Positions 40,706 through 50,956 are shown, counted from the first letter of the stretch. The stretch is DNA of 64,000 nt from Streptomyces sp. JH34 (GCF_029428875.1 NZ_JAJSOO010000001.1:2356001-2420000), one strand, 5' to 3'. Translations and numbers: made by a program. Notes: generated from the letters alone by a model not told the origin.

Positions 40706-40783
40706 GCTTGTGAGCCCGCCAATGTTCCCCACCGCCTGTTCGCTCTCGGCGATCAGCGCCTGGGGCCACCCTCACCGGCGAGG

Positions 40784-40807
40784 CCCCTGCCCCTGCCCCT
40801 GCCCCTG
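40784..40807. repeat. Four tandem CCCCTG hexamers
   Basis: A perfect hexamer array in the non-coding region between lon and the methyltransferase-like gene; a candidate for length variation among strains. Confidence 0.8.
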
Positions 40808-41007
40808 CCCTCACGGCAGCGTCCGGACGGGCCGGGCCATTCCCCGAGCGTCCGGCCCGGCCCCGGGCTCGCACCGCGGGGCGCCCCGCCCTCAGGGGTG
40901 AAACCGGGAAAACCGATGGCCCGAGTGGCCCCGGCAAGAAAAAATGGGGCGGCTCGAGAGAAGCCCGAGAGCCCGCCGCCGCCCGCCGGAGACCGGAGAC
41001 CGCGCCC

Positions 41008-41694
41008 ATGCCGTCCGCCACAGAAGCCCACCGCCCCGTCGTCCTCGACCGCCGGGAGGGGCCGTTCGGTGAAGTCGTCCTGCGCGAGCGCGGCGACGAC
41101 TTCGAGATCATCGCCAACGGCTGCTTCCTGATGGACACCTCCGACGGGCGGTCCGAGCGACTGCTGATCGACGCGGCACTCGCCGCCCTGCCCTCCGGCC
41201 GACCGGACCCGTCGGTGCTGATCGGCGGCCTCGGCGTCGGATTCTCGCTGGTCCGGGCCGCCGGGGAGCCGCGCTGGGGCCGGATCGCGGTCGTCGAGCG
41301 CGAACAGGCCATCGTGGACTGGCACCACGACGGACCGCTCGGCCGGATCTCCGGGGACGCGCTCGCGGACCCCCGGACCGAGGTGCTCAGCACGGACCTC
41401 GTGGCCCACCTCAACACGACCACGGAGCGTTACGACGCACTGTGTCTGGACATCGACAACGGCCCCGACTGGACCGTCACGCAGGACAACGGAAGCCTCT
41501 ACTCGCCGGCCGGTCTCGAGGCCTGCCGGACGCGTCTGACGCCCGGTGGAGTGCTCGCCGTATGGTCCGCCCAGCCGTCCGCCGACTTCGAGGACGCCCT
41601 GCGGAATGCCGGATTCCGCGCAGTAAAGACCGAAGAAGTAGCGGTTGCCCGAGGTGTGCCGGACGTGGTCCATCTCGCACTCCGCCAGGAGTGA
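41008..41694 (+). CDS. Spermidine-synthase-like methyltransferase-fold protein
   Basis: 228 residues with the spermidine/spermine-synthase fold: 'RREGPFGEVVLRERGDDFEIIANGCFLMDTSDGRSERLLIDAALAA' replaces the N-terminal beta-hairpin domain, 'VLIGGLGVGFSLVRA' is motif I, 'IAVVEREQAIVDW' carries the acidic residue after beta-2 and 'YDALCLDIDNGPDW' sits in place of the synthase D-x-x-D region. Streptomyces have several such short homologues of unknown substrate, and true polyamine synthesis is not implied. It has no partner genes. Confidence 0.8.
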   Translation: MPSATEAHRPVVLDRREGPFGEVVLRERGDDFEIIANGCFLMDTSDGRSERLLIDAALAALPSGRPDPSVLIGGLGVGFSLVRAAGEPRWGRIAVVEREQAIVDWHHDGPLGRISGDALADPRTEVLSTDLVAHLNTTTERYDALCLDIDNGPDWTVTQDNGSLYSPAGLEACRTRLTPGGVLAVWSAQPSADFEDALRNAGFRAVKTEEVAVARGVPDVVHLALRQE

Positions 41695-41926
41695 ACCCCC
41701 GGCCGGTACCCACACCCCGGTCCCCCCATGGACCGGACGTCACGAGTCCGCCCGCCAACCCCCTTCCCGTGGGTAACACCTTCACGACGGACAACACCCT
41801 GCGTAGCCGAGAGGCCTCCTCTGCCTTTACGCTGCTGACCGTCACAAGGGATCACAGACGAAATCCACAAGCGATAACCGTGCCTCCGGAGGAATGGCCT
41901 CCGCGAGAACGGGCAGGGGCGGGGCG

Positions 41927-42664
41927 ATGGAACAGACACACACCACCCACAACGGCGTCGCGGCCACCCCGGGGGCTCAGCGCCGGGTGCTGGTGGTTGA
42001 GGACGACCCGACGATCGTCGACGCCATTTCCGCCCGGTTGCGGGCCGAGGGCTTCCTGGTGCAGACGGCGCTCGACGGCCCGGCGGCCGTGGACGCGGCC
42101 GAGGCCTGGCAGCCCGATCTGATGGTGCTCGACATCATGCTTCCCGGCTTCGACGGCCTGGAGGTCTGCCGCCGCGTGCAGGCACAGCGCCCGGTGCCGG
42201 TACTGATGCTCACCGCACGCGACGACGAGACCGACATGCTGGTCGGGCTCGGCGTCGGCGCCGACGACTACATGACCAAGCCGTTCTCCATGCGGGAACT
42301 GGCGGCGCGGGTCCACGTCCTCCTGCGCCGGGTCGAGCGGGCCGCGTTGGCCGCGGTGACTCCGCGCAGCGGCATCCTGCGCCTCGGCGAGCTGGAGATC
42401 GACCACGCGCAGCGCCGCGTCAGGGTGCGCGCCGACGACGTCCACCTCACCCCGACCGAGTTCGACCTGCTGGTCTGCCTGGCCAACACCCCGCGTGCGG
42501 TGCTGTCCCGGGAGCAACTGCTGGCCGAGGTCTGGGACTGGGCGGACGCCTCCGGGACCCGTACGGTCGACAGCCACATCAAGGCCCTGCGCCGGAAGAT
42601 CGGCGCCGAGCGGATCCGTACCGTGCACGGTGTCGGCTACGCCCTGGAGACCCCCGCGCCATGA
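41927..42664 (+). CDS. OmpR/PhoB-family response regulator
   Basis: Start at ATG 41927 (MEQTHTTHNGVAATPGAQRRVLVVEDD), rather than the ATG 33 bp upstream, which abuts a GGAGGA too closely; 245 residues. The receiver domain (20-135) has the acidic pair ED-D (25-27), the phospho-acceptor Asp69 (LMVLDIMLPGFDG), Thr and the Lys in 'TKPFSMRELAARV'. The C-terminal winged helix (150-245) ends 'SRTVDSHIKALRRKIGAERIRTVHGVGYALE'-like. It overlaps the sensor kinase gene by 4 bp and is therefore its partner. Target genes are unknown. Confidence 0.95.
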   Translation: MEQTHTTHNGVAATPGAQRRVLVVEDDPTIVDAISARLRAEGFLVQTALDGPAAVDAAEAWQPDLMVLDIMLPGFDGLEVCRRVQAQRPVPVLMLTARDDETDMLVGLGVGADDYMTKPFSMRELAARVHVLLRRVERAALAAVTPRSGILRLGELEIDHAQRRVRVRADDVHLTPTEFDLLVCLANTPRAVLSREQLLAEVWDWADASGTRTVDSHIKALRRKIGAERIRTVHGVGYALETPAP

Positions 42665-43737
42665 CGCGGCCCGGCTCCGGACTGCGGCCCTTCTCGATCA
42701 AGGCCAAGCTGGGCACGCTCGTGGTGGTCTCCGTCTTCATCACGACCGGGCTCCTCATCGTCGCCTTGCGGACCAGGACCGAATTCCGGTTCATCACGGT
42801 CTTCTCGGTGATCGCCACCCTGCTGATCACCCAGTTCGTGGCGCACGGGCTGACCGCGCCGCTGGACGAGATGCGTGCCGTCGCGCGGTCGATCTCGCAC
42901 GGCGACTACACCAGACGGGTGAGCGGCGCCGGGCGTCGTGACGAGCTCGGCGACCTGGCGCAGACGATCAACCGCATGACGGACGACCTGGAGGCGGAGG
43001 ACCGGCACCGCAAGGAGCTGGTGGCCAACGTCTCCCATGAGCTGCGCACACCGATCGCGGCGCTCAGAGCCGTCCTGGAGAACGTGGTGGACGGGGTGTC
43101 CGCCGCGGATCCGGAGACCATGCGCACGGCGCTGAAACAGACCGAGCGCCTGGGCAGACTGGTGGAGACCCTCCTGGACCTCTCCCGGCTGGACAACGGC
43201 GTGCTGGCGATCAAGGCGCGCCGCTTCGAGGTCTGGCCGTACCTGTCGGGTGTGCTGAAGGAGGCGAACCTCGCCGCCGCCCATCGCCGGCTCTCCTCCG
43301 GCTCGGGCAACCACTCCCGTACCGACGTCCACCTGCACCTCGACGTGTCGCCGCCCGAGCTGACGGCCCACGCGGACGCGGAACGCCTCCACCAGGTCGT
43401 CGCCAACCTGATCGACAACGCCGTGAAGCACAGCCCGCCGCACGGGCGGGTCACGGTGCTGGCGCGGCGCGGGGAGTATCCCGAGTCGCTGGAGCTGGAG
43501 GTCATCGACGAGGGCCCCGGCATTCCCGAGGCGGAGCGCCACCGTGTGTTCGAGCGCTTCAACCGCGGCCAGGCTCCGTCCCCGCACGGCCCCGGCAGCG
43601 ACGGCGGTACGGGACTCGGCCTCGCGATCGCCCGCTGGGCGGTGGATCTGCACGGCGGCCGCATCGGGGTGGCCGAATCCGCCCGTGGATGCCGCATCCA
43701 GGTCACCCTTCCGGGTGAAGTGCGGATGCAGGGTTAA
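42661..43737 (+). CDS. Sensor histidine kinase
   Basis: 358 residues. Two closely spaced membrane helices (about 17-36 and 43-62) leave almost no extracytoplasmic loop, so the signal is probably sensed in the membrane or cytoplasm. HAMP follows (about 63-115), then HisKA with His126 in 'VANVSHELRTPIAALRAVLENVVDG', then the ATPase domain with N box 'HQVVANLIDNAVKHSPP', 'DEGPGIPEAERHRVFERF' and 'GGTGLGLAIARWAVDLHGG'. It should phosphorylate the response regulator encoded immediately upstream. The short sensor loop groups it with intramembrane-sensing kinases. Confidence 0.95.
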   Translation: MTRPGSGLRPFSIKAKLGTLVVVSVFITTGLLIVALRTRTEFRFITVFSVIATLLITQFVAHGLTAPLDEMRAVARSISHGDYTRRVSGAGRRDELGDLAQTINRMTDDLEAEDRHRKELVANVSHELRTPIAALRAVLENVVDGVSAADPETMRTALKQTERLGRLVETLLDLSRLDNGVLAIKARRFEVWPYLSGVLKEANLAAAHRRLSSGSGNHSRTDVHLHLDVSPPELTAHADAERLHQVVANLIDNAVKHSPPHGRVTVLARRGEYPESLELEVIDEGPGIPEAERHRVFERFNRGQAPSPHGPGSDGGTGLGLAIARWAVDLHGGRIGVAESARGCRIQVTLPGEVRMQG

Positions 43738-43747
43738 CCCTGCGTTC

Positions 43748-43773
43748 GAAGCGGAGGGACCCGTTTCCGCTTC
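43748..43773 (+). terminator. Hairpin after the two-component operon
   Basis: GAAGCGGA and TCCGCTTC form an 8-bp stem with a 10-nt loop, 10 bp after the histidine kinase stop codon. Confidence 0.55.
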
Positions 43774-43996
43774 CCGTCGGGGAAGAGATACGGTCCAAGG
43801 GGCCGTAGCACCGGCCCCGCGTACCCGAAGTGCAGTGGAACCCTGCTTGTTTCCCGCCATTTCATGCGCCGAAACCCGGCTTTCGATGTGATGTGCACGA
43901 CGAAGACCGGCCCGGCCTGCACGTAACGGCTCGGGGGGCGTAGCCTTGATTTCCGCTGTCCATCACCTTGTGAAGCGGAAGAGGGCGGTTGCCGCC

Positions 43997-46900
43997 GTGT
44001 CGTCTCAGTCCCCCAGTAACTCGAGCATCTCGACCGATCAGGAAGCGGGCTCCGGGTCCAACCCGGCTGCCGCGTTCGGCCCCAATGAGTGGCTTGTCGA
44101 CGAGATCTACCAGCAGTACCTCCAGGACCCCAATTCGGTCGACCGCGCCTGGTGGGACTTCTTCGCCGACTACAAGCCGGGTACGTCCGGCACGGCGGAC
44201 AAGCCCGTCCCCTCACCCGCGGGAGAGGTGACCCCGGCCCCGGCCGCCACCACCGCCACCGTGAACAACGGCACTCCGGCGCAGGCTCCGGCCGCGCCCC
44301 CCGCCGCCCCGGCCAAGCCCGCGGCCGCCGCTCCGGCGGCTCCCGCGAAGGCTCCCGCCGCCCCCGCGAAGGCCGCGCCCGCGAAGGCGGCCCCGGCACC
44401 CGCGAAGGCGGAAGCCCCGGCCGAGGCCCCCGCGGGCCCGGAGTACGTGACGCTGCGCGGCCCGTCGGCCGCAGTCGCGAAGAACATGAACGCCTCGCTG
44501 GAGCTGCCGACGGCCACGTCGGTCCGCGCCGTGCCGGTGAAGCTGCTCTTCGACAACCGCATCGTCATCAACAACCACCTGAAGCGCGCCCGCGGCGGGA
44601 AGATCTCCTTCACGCACCTCATCGGGTACGCGATGGTGCAGGCCCTCAAGGCCATGCCGTCGATGAACTACTCCTTCGCGGTGAAGGACGGCAAGCCGAC
44701 CCTGGTCAAGCCGGAGCACGTCAACCTCGGCCTCGCCATCGACCTGGTGAAGCCGAACGGCGACCGCCAGCTCGTCGTCGCGGCCATCAAGAAGGCCGAG
44801 ACGCTCAACTTCTTCGAGTTCTGGCAGGCCTACGAGGACATCGTCCGCCGTGCCCGCGTCGGCAAGCTCGGCATGGACGACTTCTCCGGTGTCACCGCCT
44901 CGCTGACGAACCCCGGCGGCATCGGCACCGTGCACTCGGTGCCCCGCCTGATGCCCGGACAGGGCCTCATCATGGGCGTCGGCGCGATGGACTACCCGGC
45001 CGAGTTCCAGGGCACCTCGCAGGACACCCTGAACAAGCTGGGCATCTCGAAGGTCATGACCCTGACCTCGACGTACGACCACCGGGTCATCCAGGGTGCC
45101 GCGTCCGGCGAGTTCCTCCGCGTCCTGGCCCAGCTGCTGCTCGGCGAGAACGACTTCTACGACGAGATCTTCAAGGCGCTGCGCATCCCCTACGAGCCGG
45201 TCCGCTGGCTCAAGGACATCGACGCCTCGCACGACGACGACGTCACCAAGGCGGCGCGGGTCTTCGAGCTGATCCACTCCTACCGGGTCCGCGGCCACGT
45301 CATGGCCGACACCGACCCGCTGGAGTACCGCCAGCGCAAGCACCCCGACCTGGACATCACCGAGCACGGCCTCACCCTGTGGGACCTGGAGCGCGACTTC
45401 GCGGTCGGCGGTTTCGCCGGCAAGACGATGATGAAGCTCCGCGACATCCTCGGCGTCCTGCGTGAGTCGTACTGCCGCACCACCGGCATCGAGTTCATGC
45501 ACATCCAGGAGCCGAAGGAGCGCAAGTGGCTCCAGGACCGGGTGGAGCGCCCGCGCCCGGCCCCGGAGCGCGAGGAGCAGCTGCGGATCCTGCGCCGCCT
45601 CAACGCCGCCGAGGCGTTCGAGACGTTCCTGCAGACCAAGTACGTCGGCCAGAAGCGCTTCTCGCTGGAGGGCGGCGAGTCCGTCATCCCGCTGCTCGAC
45701 GCGGTCATCGACTCCGCCGCCGAGGCCCGCCTCGACGAGGTCGTCATCGGCATGGCCCACCGCGGCAGGCTGAACGTCCTGGCGAACATCGTCGGCAAGT
45801 CGTACGCGCAGATCTTCCGGGAGTTCGAGGGCAACCTCGACCCGCGGTCGATGCACGGCTCCGGCGACGTCAAGTACCACCTGGGCGCCGAGGGCACCTT
45901 CACCGGTCTGGACGGCGAGCAGATCAAGGTCTCGCTGGCCGCCAACCCCTCGCACCTGGAGGCCGTCGACCCGGTCCTCGAGGGCATCGCGCGCGCCAAG
46001 CAGGACATCATCAACAAGGGCGGCACGGACTTCACGGTCCTGCCCGTCGCGCTCCACGGCGACGCGGCCTTCGCGGGCCAGGGCGTCGTCGCTGAGACGC
46101 TCAACATGTCGCAGCTGCGCGGCTACCGCACCGGCGGCACCGTGCACGTGGTGATCAACAACCAGGTCGGCTTCACCGCCGCCCCGGAGTCCTCGCGCTC
46201 CTCGATGTACGCCACGGACGTGGCGCGCATGATCGAGGCGCCGATCATCCACGTCAACGGCGACGACCCGGAGGCCGTGGTCCGCGTCGCGCGGCTCGCC
46301 TTCGAGTACCGGCAGACGTTCAACAAGGACGTCGTGATCGACCTCATCTGCTACCGCCGCCGCGGTCACAACGAGGGCGACAACCCGGAGTTCACCAACC
46401 CGCAGATGTACACCCTGATCGACAAGAAGCGCTCGGTGCGCAAGCTCTACACCGAGTCCCTCATCGGTCGCGGCGACATCACGCTGGAAGAGGCCGAGCA
46501 GGCCCTCCAGGACTTCCAGGGCCAGCTGGAGAAGGTCTTCGCGGAGGTCCGCGAGGCCACCTCGGCGCCGTCCCAGCCGCATGTCCCGGACGTCCAGGCG
46601 GAGTTCCCGGTCACCGTGAACACCGCGGTCTCCTCGGAGGTCGTCAAGCTGATCGCCGAGTCGCAGGTCAACATCCCCGACGGCATCACGGTCCACCCGC
46701 GTCTGCTCCCGCAGATGCAGCGCCGCGCCGCCTCCGTGGAGAACGGCACGATCGACTGGGGCATGGGCGAGACCCTCGCCATCGGTTCGCTGCTGATGGA
46801 GGGCACCCCGGTCCGGCTCGCCGGCCAGGACACCCGCCGCGGCACGTTCGGCCAGCGTCACGCCGTCCTCGTCGACCAGAAGACCGGCGAGGACTACACC

Positions 46901-47800
46901 CCGCTGCTCTACCTCTCCGACGACCAGGCCCGCTACAACGTCTACGACTCGCTGCTCAGCGAGTACGCGGCGATGGGCTTCGAGTACGGCTACTCGCTGG
47001 CCCGCCCGGAGTCCCTGGTGATCTGGGAGGCCCAGTTCGGTGACTTCGTCAACGGCGCCCAGACCGTCGTCGACGAGTTCATCTCCTCGGCCGAGCAGAA
47101 GTGGGGCCAGACGTCCGGCGTCACCCTGCTGCTCCCGCACGGCTACGAGGGCCAGGGCCCGGACCACTCGTCCGCCCGCCCGGAGCGTTTCCTGCAGATG
47201 TGCGCGCAGGACAACATGACGGTCGCGATGCCGACCCTCCCGTCGAACTACTTCCACCTTCTGCGCTGGCAGGTGCACAACCCGCACCACAAGCCGCTGA
47301 TCGTCTTCACCCCGAAGTCGATGCTCCGTCTCAAGGCGGCCGCATCCTCGGTGGAGGAGTTCACCACCGGCGGCTTCCGCCCGGTGATCGGCGACGAGTC
47401 GGTCAAGGCCGAGGCGGTCCGCAAGGTCGTCTTCGTGTCCGGCAAGCTCTACTACGACCTGGACGCCGAGCGCGAGAAGCGCGGCGACACGGAGACGGCG
47501 ATCATCCGTCTGGAGCGTCTGTACCCGCTGCCGGGTGCGGAGATCCAGGCCGAGATCGCCAAGTACCCGAACGCCGAGAAGTACCTCTGGGCCCAGGAGG
47601 AGCCGGCGAACCAGGGTGCGTGGCCGTTCATCGCGCTCAACCTGATCGACCATCTGGACCTGGCCGTCGGCGCCGACGTCCCGCACGGTGAGCGCCTGCG
47701 CCGCATCTCGCGTCCGCACGGCTCGTCCCCGGCGGTCGGCTCGGCCAAGCGCCACCAGGCCGAGCAGGCTCAGCTGGTCGCCGAGGTCTTCGAGGCCTGA
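43997..47800 (+). CDS. kgd: Multifunctional 2-oxoglutarate decarboxylase/dehydrogenase E1-E2 (Kgd)
   Basis: GTG start at 43997 ([20 protein letters not shown]), where conserved sequence begins; 1267 residues. The order is E1 N-terminal motif ([23 protein letters not shown]), Ala/Pro/Lys linker, E2-type acyltransferase core with '[15 protein letters not shown]' (about 361), then the thiamine-diphosphate E1 ('[19 protein letters not shown]', '[17 protein letters not shown]', '[16 protein letters not shown]'). This fused architecture is the actinobacterial enzyme that handles 2-oxoglutarate in the TCA cycle and is restrained by the FHA protein GarA/OdhI. The lipoyl domain of normal E2 is absent, as usual. 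It is a single-gene unit with a very strong terminator. Confidence 0.96.
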   Translation: MSSQSPSNSSISTDQEAGSGSNPAAAFGPNEWLVDEIYQQYLQDPNSVDRAWWDFFADYKPGTSGTADKPVPSPAGEVTPAPAATTATVNNGTPAQAPAAPPAAPAKPAAAAPAAPAKAPAAPAKAAPAKAAPAPAKAEAPAEAPAGPEYVTLRGPSAAVAKNMNASLELPTATSVRAVPVKLLFDNRIVINNHLKRARGGKISFTHLIGYAMVQALKAMPSMNYSFAVKDGKPTLVKPEHVNLGLAIDLVKPNGDRQLVVAAIKKAETLNFFEFWQAYEDIVRRARVGKLGMDDFSGVTASLTNPGGIGTVHSVPRLMPGQGLIMGVGAMDYPAEFQGTSQDTLNKLGISKVMTLTSTYDHRVIQGAASGEFLRVLAQLLLGENDFYDEIFKALRIPYEPVRWLKDIDASHDDDVTKAARVFELIHSYRVRGHVMADTDPLEYRQRKHPDLDITEHGLTLWDLERDFAVGGFAGKTMMKLRDILGVLRESYCRTTGIEFMHIQEPKERKWLQDRVERPRPAPEREEQLRILRRLNAAEAFETFLQTKYVGQKRFSLEGGESVIPLLDAVIDSAAEARLDEVVIGMAHRGRLNVLANIVGKSYAQIFREFEGNLDPRSMHGSGDVKYHLGAEGTFTGLDGEQIKVSLAANPSHLEAVDPVLEGIARAKQDIINKGGTDFTVLPVALHGDAAFAGQGVVAETLNMSQLRGYRTGGTVHVVINNQVGFTAAPESSRSSMYATDVARMIEAPIIHVNGDDPEAVVRVARLAFEYRQTFNKDVVIDLICYRRRGHNEGDNPEFTNPQMYTLIDKKRSVRKLYTESLIGRGDITLEEAEQALQDFQGQLEKVFAEVREATSAPSQPHVPDVQAEFPVTVNTAVSSEVVKLIAESQVNIPDGITVHPRLLPQMQRRAASVENGTIDWGMGETLAIGSLLMEGTPVRLAGQDTRRGTFGQRHAVLVDQKTGEDYTPLLYLSDDQARYNVYDSLLSEYAAMGFEYGYSLARPESLVIWEAQFGDFVNGAQTVVDEFISSAEQKWGQTSGVTLLLPHGYEGQGPDHSSARPERFLQMCAQDNMTVAMPTLPSNYFHLLRWQVHNPHHKPLIVFTPKSMLRLKAAASSVEEFTTGGFRPVIGDESVKAEAVRKVVFVSGKLYYDLDAEREKRGDTETAIIRLERLYPLPGAEIQAEIAKYPNAEKYLWAQEEPANQGAWPFIALNLIDHLDLAVGADVPHGERLRRISRPHGSSPAVGSAKRHQAEQAQLVAEVFEA

Positions 47801-47819
47801 TCAGCGGCTGTACGTCACC

Positions 47820-47862
47820 GGAGGGCCCGGCCCCGCGAGATCTTCGCGGGGCCGGGCCCTCC
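47820..47862 (+). terminator. Very stable terminator after kgd
   Basis: A 19-bp perfect stem, GGAGGGCCCGGCCCCGCGA with its complement, and a short GATC-containing loop, beginning 19 bp past the stop codon. Confidence 0.85.
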
Positions 47863-47890
47863 GGCTTTCCGGGCTCGTTATTCTGGTCGT

Positions 47891-48070
47891 ATGTACTTCA
47901 CGGACCGTGGCATCGAGGAACTGGAGAAGCGGCGCGGCGAGGAGGAGGTCACCTTCGAGTGGCTCGCCGAGCAGCTCCGTACGTTCGTCGACCTCAACCC
48001 CGACTTCGAGGTCCCCGTCGAGCGCCTCGCGACGTGGCTGGCCCGGCTGGACGACGACGAGGACGAGTAG
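47891..48070 (+). CDS. Small conserved acidic protein (DUF6104-like)
   Basis: A 59-residue protein: MYFTDRGIEELEKRRGEEEV, then 'TFEWLAEQLRTFVDLNPDFEVPVERLATWLARLDDDEDE'. Streptomyces carry a conserved small protein of this form directly after kgd; I recall it as a DUF6104 family member. It is strongly acidic and probably all-helical. Function unknown. It lies past the kgd terminator, so it has its own promoter. Confidence 0.8.
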   Translation: MYFTDRGIEELEKRRGEEEVTFEWLAEQLRTFVDLNPDFEVPVERLATWLARLDDDEDE

Positions 48071-48082
48071 GCCACCGGCGGG

Positions 48083-48943
48083 TCACCGCCCGGGGACGCC
48101 TCCGCCCGCGCCCCTGACACGGTTGTACGCGAGCCCCAGCAGTCCCTGCACGAGGAGGACCAGGCCCGCGGCGATCCAGCCGCCGCTGCGCCGTCGGGCA
48201 CCCCACACGGTCAGCGGAAGTCCCGCGGCGACCTGCGCGGTCGCCACCGCGCGGGCCTTCGGTCCCAGCATCCAGGGGCCGAGGCTGCCGCTCTCCACGG
48301 CGTCGAGCTCCACGCGCACGGCGTCCCGCCAGCCGCCCCAGCGGATCTGTTCGGCCTGCGGGAGGACGCCGGCCACCGAGCGGAGCCGGTCGGCCGGTTC
48401 GCCGGGCGTGAGCCCGGTCGGCAGGCCCACCCCGGTACGGCCGAGCACGGCCAGCAGGCCACGCAGCCGCGTGTCGGCGTCGGCCTCCGGGTCACCGCGG
48501 GTGAGCCCTTCGAGCACCTGGACGTCGAGGACCGGGTCGAGGCCCAGCCGGGTGGCGAACGTCCGCATGGCCTCGTCCTCGCCCACCGGGGTGCCGTCGG
48601 CCAGCCAGACGTACCCGACCGGGCGCCGGAACCCTGCGGCCAGGGTGAAGCCCGCGCGGTCGCCGTCCCACCAGAGGGCGAGCACCGGCCAGGTGGAACC
48701 CACCGCGAGCGCGGTGGCCCATCCGCCGACGACCCGGTCGACAGGCTCTGTTCCCCCGTCGGCCGGAGTGCCGGCCGCCGACGGGCCGTGCGTGCGCCAG
48801 GGCTTCCCCTCGGGGACGAGCACGCTCCAGCCGTCCCCGGCGGGCACGAGCGTCATGCCCTCCTGAAGGAGGTGGGCCACGGGCCGTACGGTCTCGGGGT
48901 CGGCCCGGCACAGCAGCAGGGCGCCCACGGATGTCGCGGTCAT
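48083..48943 (-). CDS. Conserved hypothetical protein with C-terminal membrane segment
   Basis: Start at ATG 48943 (MTATSVGALLLCRADPETVRPVAHLLQEGMTLVPAG); 286 residues. The first 240 residues are soluble, with 'WSVLVPEGKPWRTHG', 'WWDGDRAGFTLAAGFRRPVGYVWLADGTPVGEDEAMRTFATRLGLDP'. A membrane helix lies at the end ('GGWIAAGLVLLVQGLLGLAYNRVRG', about 254-278), suggesting a tail-anchored protein facing the cytosol. No enzymatic motif. It is convergent with the small acidic gene at 47891 and divergent from the DUF4097 gene. Confidence 0.75.
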   Translation of the reverse strand: MTATSVGALLLCRADPETVRPVAHLLQEGMTLVPAGDGWSVLVPEGKPWRTHGPSAAGTPADGGTEPVDRVVGGWATALAVGSTWPVLALWWDGDRAGFTLAAGFRRPVGYVWLADGTPVGEDEAMRTFATRLGLDPVLDVQVLEGLTRGDPEADADTRLRGLLAVLGRTGVGLPTGLTPGEPADRLRSVAGVLPQAEQIRWGGWRDAVRVELDAVESGSLGPWMLGPKARAVATAQVAAGLPLTVWGARRRSGGWIAAGLVLLVQGLLGLAYNRVRGAGGGVPGR

Positions 48944-49030
48944 GCTCCACACGCTAGGGCAATTCGCCCACATATGGACCATGTGAGGCATCGAGCCTCC
49001 CTCGTCGCGAGCATCCATTCGACTCCCCCC

Positions 49031-49080
49031 TTGACTTCCCCCCATCCGCGATATATCGTGTTGTCGAGAAGACGCGATAT
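49031..49080 (+). promoter_or_regulatory. Promoter with overlapping PadR-type operator
   Basis: TTGACT (49031-49036), a 17-nt spacer and TATCGT (49054-49059) form a good -35/-10 pair. The 10-bp palindrome CGATATATCG (49049-49058) overlaps the -10 box, and CGCGATAT occurs twice, at 49047 and 49073. A PadR regulator encoded second in the operon is the obvious ligand. Confidence 0.65.
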
Positions 49081-49114
49081 GTTGCGTCATGCCGTCCAGC
49101 GGGAGGTCAGATCC

Positions 49115-49972
49115 ATGCCCGAGTCGACGTGGACCGTCACCGAGCCCCGGAAGCTCACGTTCGACGAACCCGTGACGGCGCTCAAGGTGCGCATCGTCGA
49201 CGGAGCGGTCAATGTCGTCGGGACGGACGAATCCGCCGCACGGCTGGAGGTCTCCGCGACCGACGGGCCACCACTGATCGTGACCCTGGCGGACGGCACG
49301 CTCACCGTCGCCTACGAGGACCTGCCGTGGCAGGGCCTCCTCACCTGGCTGGACCGCCGGAGCCCGCGCCGCAGCGCTTCCGTCACGCTCGTCGTGCCGG
49401 CCGGGGCGTCGGTGGAGGCCGGCGTGATCGGCGCCGAGGCGGTCGTGTCCGGCATCCGGGGACGCACGGAGCTGCGCGGCATCTCCGGTGACAGCACCCT
49501 GGTGGGTCTCTCCGGTGTCGTCCGGGCGGAGACGGTGTCCGGCAGCCTGGAGGCCCAGGCCGTCACCGGCGACCTCCGCTTCCAGTCCGTCTCGGGTGAT
49601 CTGACGGTCGTCGAGGGTGCCGGCACCTCGGTCCGGGCGGAGTCCGTGACCGGGCACATGGTGCTCGACCTCGACACCTCGCCCGAGCCGACGGACATCC
49701 GGCTGACCTCGGTGTCCGGCGAGATCGCCATCCGCCTGCCGCACCCCGCGGACGCGAAGGTGGAGGCGAACACCGCCGGCGGCACCGTCTCCAACGCCTT
49801 CGAGGACCTGCGGGTGGGCGGCCAGTGGGGCGCGAAGAAGATCACCGGCACACTCGGCGCGGGCACGGGGAAGCTGAAGGCGACCACCGTCTCGGGTTCG
49901 ATCGCCCTGTTGCGCCGGCCGGCCGTACAGGACCCCGCGCATGATGCCGAGCCGACCGGAAAGGTGCTCTGA
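49115..49972 (+). CDS. DUF4097 beta-helix/adhesin-like protein
   Basis: ATG with GGGAGG 12 nt upstream; 285 residues. The DUF4097 family folds as a repetitive beta structure, visible here as repeating 'VSG.L.A..VTGDL.....SGDLTV' units between about 110 and 265 ('VRAETVSGSLEAQAVTGDLRFQSVSGDLTVVEGAGTSVRAESVTGHMVLDL'). No signal peptide or membrane helix. The family is often cotranscribed with a PadR regulator, and here the PadR start lies one base after the stop. Function unknown; a role in envelope stress sensing has been proposed for related genes. Confidence 0.88.
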   Translation: MPESTWTVTEPRKLTFDEPVTALKVRIVDGAVNVVGTDESAARLEVSATDGPPLIVTLADGTLTVAYEDLPWQGLLTWLDRRSPRRSASVTLVVPAGASVEAGVIGAEAVVSGIRGRTELRGISGDSTLVGLSGVVRAETVSGSLEAQAVTGDLRFQSVSGDLTVVEGAGTSVRAESVTGHMVLDLDTSPEPTDIRLTSVSGEIAIRLPHPADAKVEANTAGGTVSNAFEDLRVGGQWGAKKITGTLGAGTGKLKATTVSGSIALLRRPAVQDPAHDAEPTGKVL

Positions 49973-49973
49973 C

Positions 49974-50951
49974 ATGGCCCCCGTATTCGCCCACGGCCGT
50001 TTGCGCCTCTATCTCCTCAAGCTCCTGGACGAGGCCCCTCGCCACGGCTACGAGGTGATCCGTCTCCTCGAGGAGCGCTTCCAGGGGCTGTACGCACCGT
50101 CGGCGGGCACCGTGTACCCACGCCTGGCCAAGCTGGAGGCCGAAGGCCTGGTCACCCATGCCACCGAGGGCGGCCGCAAGGTCTACTCCATCACCGACGC
50201 CGGCCGGGCCGAGCTGGCGGGCCGGGGCGGCGAACTGGCCGATCTGGAGCTGGAGATCCGCGAGTCGGTCTCCGAGCTGGCCGCCGAGATCCGCGACGAC
50301 GTACGGGGCGCGGCCGGCCAGCTGCGCAGCGAGATGCGCGCTGCGGCCTCCGAGTCACGGCAGGCCTCCGGCGGGGGCCGGAGCGGCTGGGACCCCGGCT
50401 TCGGCGAGAAGGAGGCCTGGCGCGTGGCGAAGGAGGAGCTGCGCAAGGCGAAGCAGGAGTGGAAGGAACAGGCCCGCAGGGCGAAGGACGAGTCCCGCAA
50501 GGCCCGCGAGGACGCGGAGCAGGCCCGCCGTCAGGCCGAGGAGGCGCACGAGAAGGCGCGGGAGCAGGTGCAGAACGCCGCACGCCAGGTCCAGGAGCAC
50601 TTCGCGCGGGGTGACTGGCCGGCGGGCGTTCGGGACGGCCTGGCCGAGATCACCGGCCAGCTCGGTGGCTTCGCCAGGACGGGCACCTGGCCCTCGTACA
50701 GCCGCCCGGCACCCGAGGAGCCGGACATCGAGTGGGCCGCCGACACCGCGCCCACCGGCGATCCGGCCCGCGACCTGGACCGCCTGCTCGACCGCTTCCG
50801 CGACGACATCCGTGACGCGGCCCGGGACCGCGGTGTCACGGGGGCGCAGCTCTCGGAGGCCCGAGGTCATCTGGCGACCGCCGCGACACACATCGACTCG
50901 CTGTTGCGGGGCACGGCCGACGAGGCGAAGGGCGCCAAGGGCGCGTCCTGA
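49974..50951 (+). CDS. PadR-family regulator with long coiled coil
   Basis: Start at ATG 49974; 325 residues. The PadR winged helix is at the N-terminus (LRLYLLKLLDEAPRHGYEVIRLLEERFQGLYAPSAGTVYPRLAKLEAEGLVTH..., about 8-80). It continues into a long, highly charged coiled coil (about 140-215, repeated 'KEELRKAKQEWKEQARRAKDESRKAREDAEQARRQAEEAHEKAREQ'), much longer than the usual PadR dimerisation helix, and ends in a helical domain (250-315). It is cotranscribed with DUF4097 and probably represses the operon through the CGATATATCG palindrome. Confidence 0.92.
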   Translation: MAPVFAHGRLRLYLLKLLDEAPRHGYEVIRLLEERFQGLYAPSAGTVYPRLAKLEAEGLVTHATEGGRKVYSITDAGRAELAGRGGELADLELEIRESVSELAAEIRDDVRGAAGQLRSEMRAAASESRQASGGGRSGWDPGFGEKEAWRVAKEELRKAKQEWKEQARRAKDESRKAREDAEQARRQAEEAHEKAREQVQNAARQVQEHFARGDWPAGVRDGLAEITGQLGGFARTGTWPSYSRPAPEEPDIEWAADTAPTGDPARDLDRLLDRFRDDIRDAARDRGVTGAQLSEARGHLATAATHIDSLLRGTADEAKGAKGAS

Positions 50952-50956
50952 TCTCC

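Larger units (their letters stand above)
40664..41007. other. Divergent region upstream of lon
   Basis: About 344 bp. It contains the HAIR element, the CCCCTG hexamer array and otherwise proline-codon-like, C-rich spacer. An A-rich GCAAGAAAAAATGGGG stretch near 40934-40950 is unusual for this genome and may be part of the promoter of the plus-strand gene. No further gene is supported. Confidence 0.4.

Noticed and set aside
44213..47755. A 1180-codon open frame antisense to kgd
   Set aside because: High-GC DNA gives long antisense frames. It has no ribosome-binding site or known domain and lies fully opposite a certain gene. The same holds for long frames opposite drmD, HEAT, pseudokinase and lon genes.
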